Assembly (NCBI RefSeq): GCF_005937885.2
Contig: NZ_CP042176.1
Coordinates: 1,979,501 to 2,043,500, forward strand
Reading direction: 5' to 3'
DNA from: Bradyrhizobium sp. KBS0727
GTDB lineage: Bacteria; Pseudomonadota; Alphaproteobacteria; Rhizobiales; Xanthobacteraceae
Length of the DNA stretch: 64,000 nt
In this document: positions 62,405 through 64,000 of the stretch, piece after piece
Position numbering within the stretch: position 1 is the first letter of the stretch
Layout of the letters: each line of letters begins with the position of its first letter
The notes under the pieces: generated by a model
Seen by the model: the letters and a program-made list of their open reading frames with translations, nothing else
What the model was told of the DNA's origin: nothing
Databases searched by the model: none
Position numbers and translations under genes: made by a program

Positions 62405-63664
62405 ATGAACGTGGTGCCGCGCGCGTCACAGTGGGGCGAATTGATCCGGCCCGACCGGGTGCACGGCTCGCTCTACAGCGACCCCGCGATCTTCGAAGCC
62501 GAACTGCAGAACATCTGGTACCGGACCTGGGTCTATGTCGGGCACGAGAGCGAGGTGCCCAACGCCAACGACTACGTCGTCAAGTCGATCGGCCCGCAAT
62601 CGGTGATCATGACTCGGGACGAGCAGGGCAAAGTTAACCTGCTGCTCAATCGTTGCTCGCATCGCGGCAACCAGGTCTGTTCCTACGATAAGGGTAATGC
62701 GCGTTCCTTCACATGCCCGTTTCACTCCTGGACGTTTGCCAACGACGGCCGCTTGGTAGGCTACGCGTTTCCCGACGGCTACGAAGGCCAGGACAAGTCG
62801 AAGCTTGCGCTCGGCCGTGTGACGCGGGTTCAGTCCTATCGCGGCTTTGTGTTCGGCTCGTTCGCAGCCGAAGGGCCGACTCTGGAAGAGCATCTCGGCG
62901 GCGCGGCCGAAACCATCGATCGTCTGGTTCGGTTCTCGCCCGAGGGCGAAGTCGAGGTGACGGCGGGCTTTCTCAAGCATCGCGTCAAGGCCAACTGGAA
63001 ATTCATCATCGAGAACGAATGCGACGGCTATCACCCGGCCTTCGTGCATTCCTCGATCTTCGGCGTCGCCGATAGCGCGATCGGCAAGCTCTATGGCGGT
63101 GCGTCGACCGCGGTGACGCGCGACTACGGCAACGGCCATACCGAGATCGACCTGCGGCCCGAATTCCGCAAGCGCGACGCTCCGATGAGCTGGTTCGGCA
63201 CCACGGAAGCGCGGTTGCCGGACTATACCGCGCGGATGAAGGCCGCCTATGGCGACCAGACCGCGCGCGAGATCATGATCGACGGCTCGCCGCATGTGAT
63301 GATCTTTCCGAACCTGTTCATCGCCGAAATCCAGATGTTCGTGATCCAGCCGCTCGCGGTCGACGACAGCGTGCAGCATGTCACGGCGCTGCAGTTTAAA
63401 GGCGCGCCCGACATGAACCGGCGCCTGCGTCAGCAGACCATGGGCTCGGTCGGCCCGGCCGGATTGCTGCTGGCCGACGATTCGGAAATGTACGAGCGCT
63501 GCCATCGCGGTGTGCTGGCGCGCAATCCGGAATGGATATTCCTCGGCCGCGGCGAGAAGCGCGAGCGCCAGGACGAGCTCGGCTTCAAGGTCGGCCATGT
63601 CACCGACGAGATCCCGTCGCGCGGCATCTGGCGGCATTATCGCAGTTTGATGGAGACGCGCTAA
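62405..63664 (+). CDS. Aromatic ring-hydroxylating dioxygenase, large (alpha) subunit
   Basis: 419 residues from the ATG at 62405, with GGGAG 8-12 nt upstream; an ATG 15 nt earlier is in frame. Rieske [2Fe-2S] ligands are C84 and H86 (NRCSHRGNQ) and C104 and H107 (CPFHSWTF). The catalytic iron site is ENECDGYHPAFVH (Asp, His, His). It catalyses the oxygen-activating step on an aromatic acid or related ring with electrons from a reductase not seen here. Overlaps the beta-subunit gene by one base. Confidence 0.93.
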   Translation: MNVVPRASQWGELIRPDRVHGSLYSDPAIFEAELQNIWYRTWVYVGHESEVPNANDYVVKSIGPQSVIMTRDEQGKVNLLLNRCSHRGNQVCSYDKGNARSFTCPFHSWTFANDGRLVGYAFPDGYEGQDKSKLALGRVTRVQSYRGFVFGSFAAEGPTLEEHLGGAAETIDRLVRFSPEGEVEVTAGFLKHRVKANWKFIIENECDGYHPAFVHSSIFGVADSAIGKLYGGASTAVTRDYGNGHTEIDLRPEFRKRDAPMSWFGTTEARLPDYTARMKAAYGDQTAREIMIDGSPHVMIFPNLFIAEIQMFVIQPLAVDDSVQHVTALQFKGAPDMNRRLRQQTMGSVGPAGLLLADDSEMYERCHRGVLARNPEWIFLGRGEKRERQDELGFKVGHVTDEIPSRGIWRHYRSLMETR

Positions 63665-64000
63665 TGTTGTCGCGCGAAAGCAGCGCTACATTGATGAGCG
63701 CCGTGGCGGCCTTCATCTACAAGGAAGCGCGGTTCCAGGACGAGCATCAGTACGAGGCCTGGGAAGCGCTGTGGACCGATGACGGCGTCTATTGGGTACC
63801 GGCCAATGGCGACGATATCGATCCCGAAAAGCAGATGTCGATCATCTACGACAACCGTTCGCGGATTTCGCTTCGCATCAAGCAGTTGTTGACCGGCAAG
63901 CGCCACACCCAAACGCCACAATCGCGGCTGCGGCGCGTGGTCTCCAACATCGAGCTGATGGACGAACAGCCCGGCGGCGATATTTCGGTCGCGAGCAACT
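63664..64000 (+). CDS. Aromatic ring-hydroxylating dioxygenase, small (beta) subunit, cut by the window end
   Basis: First 112 residues visible, starting in the stop codon of the alpha-subunit gene. The text FIYKEARFQDEHQYEAWEAL followed by WTDDGVYWVPANGDD and SIIYDNRSRISLRIKQL is typical of the SnoaL-like beta subunits that brace the alpha trimer. The frame is open to the end of the window, so about 50-60 residues are missing. No ribosome site is needed beyond the overlap. Confidence 0.9.
   Translation, partial: MLSRESSATLMSAVAAFIYKEARFQDEHQYEAWEALWTDDGVYWVPANGDDIDPEKQMSIIYDNRSRISLRIKQLLTGKRHTQTPQSRLRRVVSNIELMDEQPGGDISVASN

Noticed and set aside
62426..63637. 403-codon minus-strand frame opposite the Rieske dioxygenase
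   Set aside because: The plus strand carries intact Rieske and iron ligands, so this is a GC-rich shadow.
1..64000. tRNA, rRNA, CRISPR arrays, complete insertion sequences
   Set aside because: No CCA-ended cloverleaf, ribosomal RNA text, regular spacer-repeat array or transposase was seen on reading; a covariance-model or repeat search was not possible here.

Overview
The window is chromosomal DNA from a GC-rich alphaproteobacterium, most likely Bradyrhizobium or a close relative (Nitrobacteraceae). This rests on the codon use, the Gly/Tyr-rich secreted protein at 5.1 kb, the DUF992 protein, the many AraC and LysR regulators, and short dispersed hairpin repeats of a kind I associate with that genus. 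No rRNA, tRNA, CRISPR array, phage or complete insertion sequence was recognised. About 55 genes are supported.

Layout. 0-7.5 kb: two paralogous AraC-type regulators, an orphan NMT1-type binding protein and five small exported proteins; a GGCCGAAATYGCATAGCG-like motif recurs four times upstream of genes here. 7.9-11.9 kb: a response regulator overlapping a histidine kinase with five GAF domains. 11.9-13.3 kb: repeat-bearing spacer with one apparently frameshifted small gene. 13.4-28.0 kb: a coherent nitrogen-compound island with gamma-glutamyltransferase, a TetR regulator, a deaminase-like amidohydrolase, an allantoinase-like deacetylase, a branched-chain-type ABC importer whose second permease and both ATPases are fused in one 844-residue chain, then DUF2877, DUF1116, FdrA and carbamate kinase. 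The last four match the E. coli ylbF/ylbE/fdrA/ybcF set, so the island probably imports and opens a ureide-like compound and recovers ATP through carbamoyl phosphate. 28.2-29.1 kb: three small genes.

29.1-32.3 kb: an AaeA/AaeX/AaeB-type aromatic-acid efflux operon. 32.5-37.5 kb: LysR, a DUF3100 membrane protein, an M20 amidohydrolase and L-serine dehydratase, which looks like uptake and breakdown of an N-acylated serine. 37.6-56.2 kb: three VirS/OruR-like AraC paralogues interleaved with an acetoacetate decarboxylase / hydroxyacyl-CoA dehydrogenase / SDR / CoA-transferase operon and with a neutral-lipid cluster (two related hydrolases, phasin, two SDRs, acyl-CoA ligase, wax ester synthase/DGAT, MFS, GNAT, LID-less adenylate kinase). 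56.5-60.2 kb: sulfatase, MFS and LysR. 60.3-61.2 kb: HD-domain protein. 62.4 kb to the end: alpha and truncated beta subunits of a Rieske ring-hydroxylating dioxygenase.

The strongest new signal is a 39-bp element present seven times (32.3, 38.8, 43.2, 44.5, 44.7, 45.9 and 61.9 kb). Each copy has TGTCC at one end and (C/A)ACCT at the other with invariant spacing. Five of them are followed 22-23 nt after the ACC by a -10-like hexamer; the copy at 38.8 kb has a weaker candidate there and the copy at 61.9 kb has none. The copies lie in front of the efflux operon, the decarboxylase operon, the third AraC gene and the lipid cluster. This looks like an undescribed AraC regulon linking ketoacid breakdown, storage lipid metabolism and efflux.
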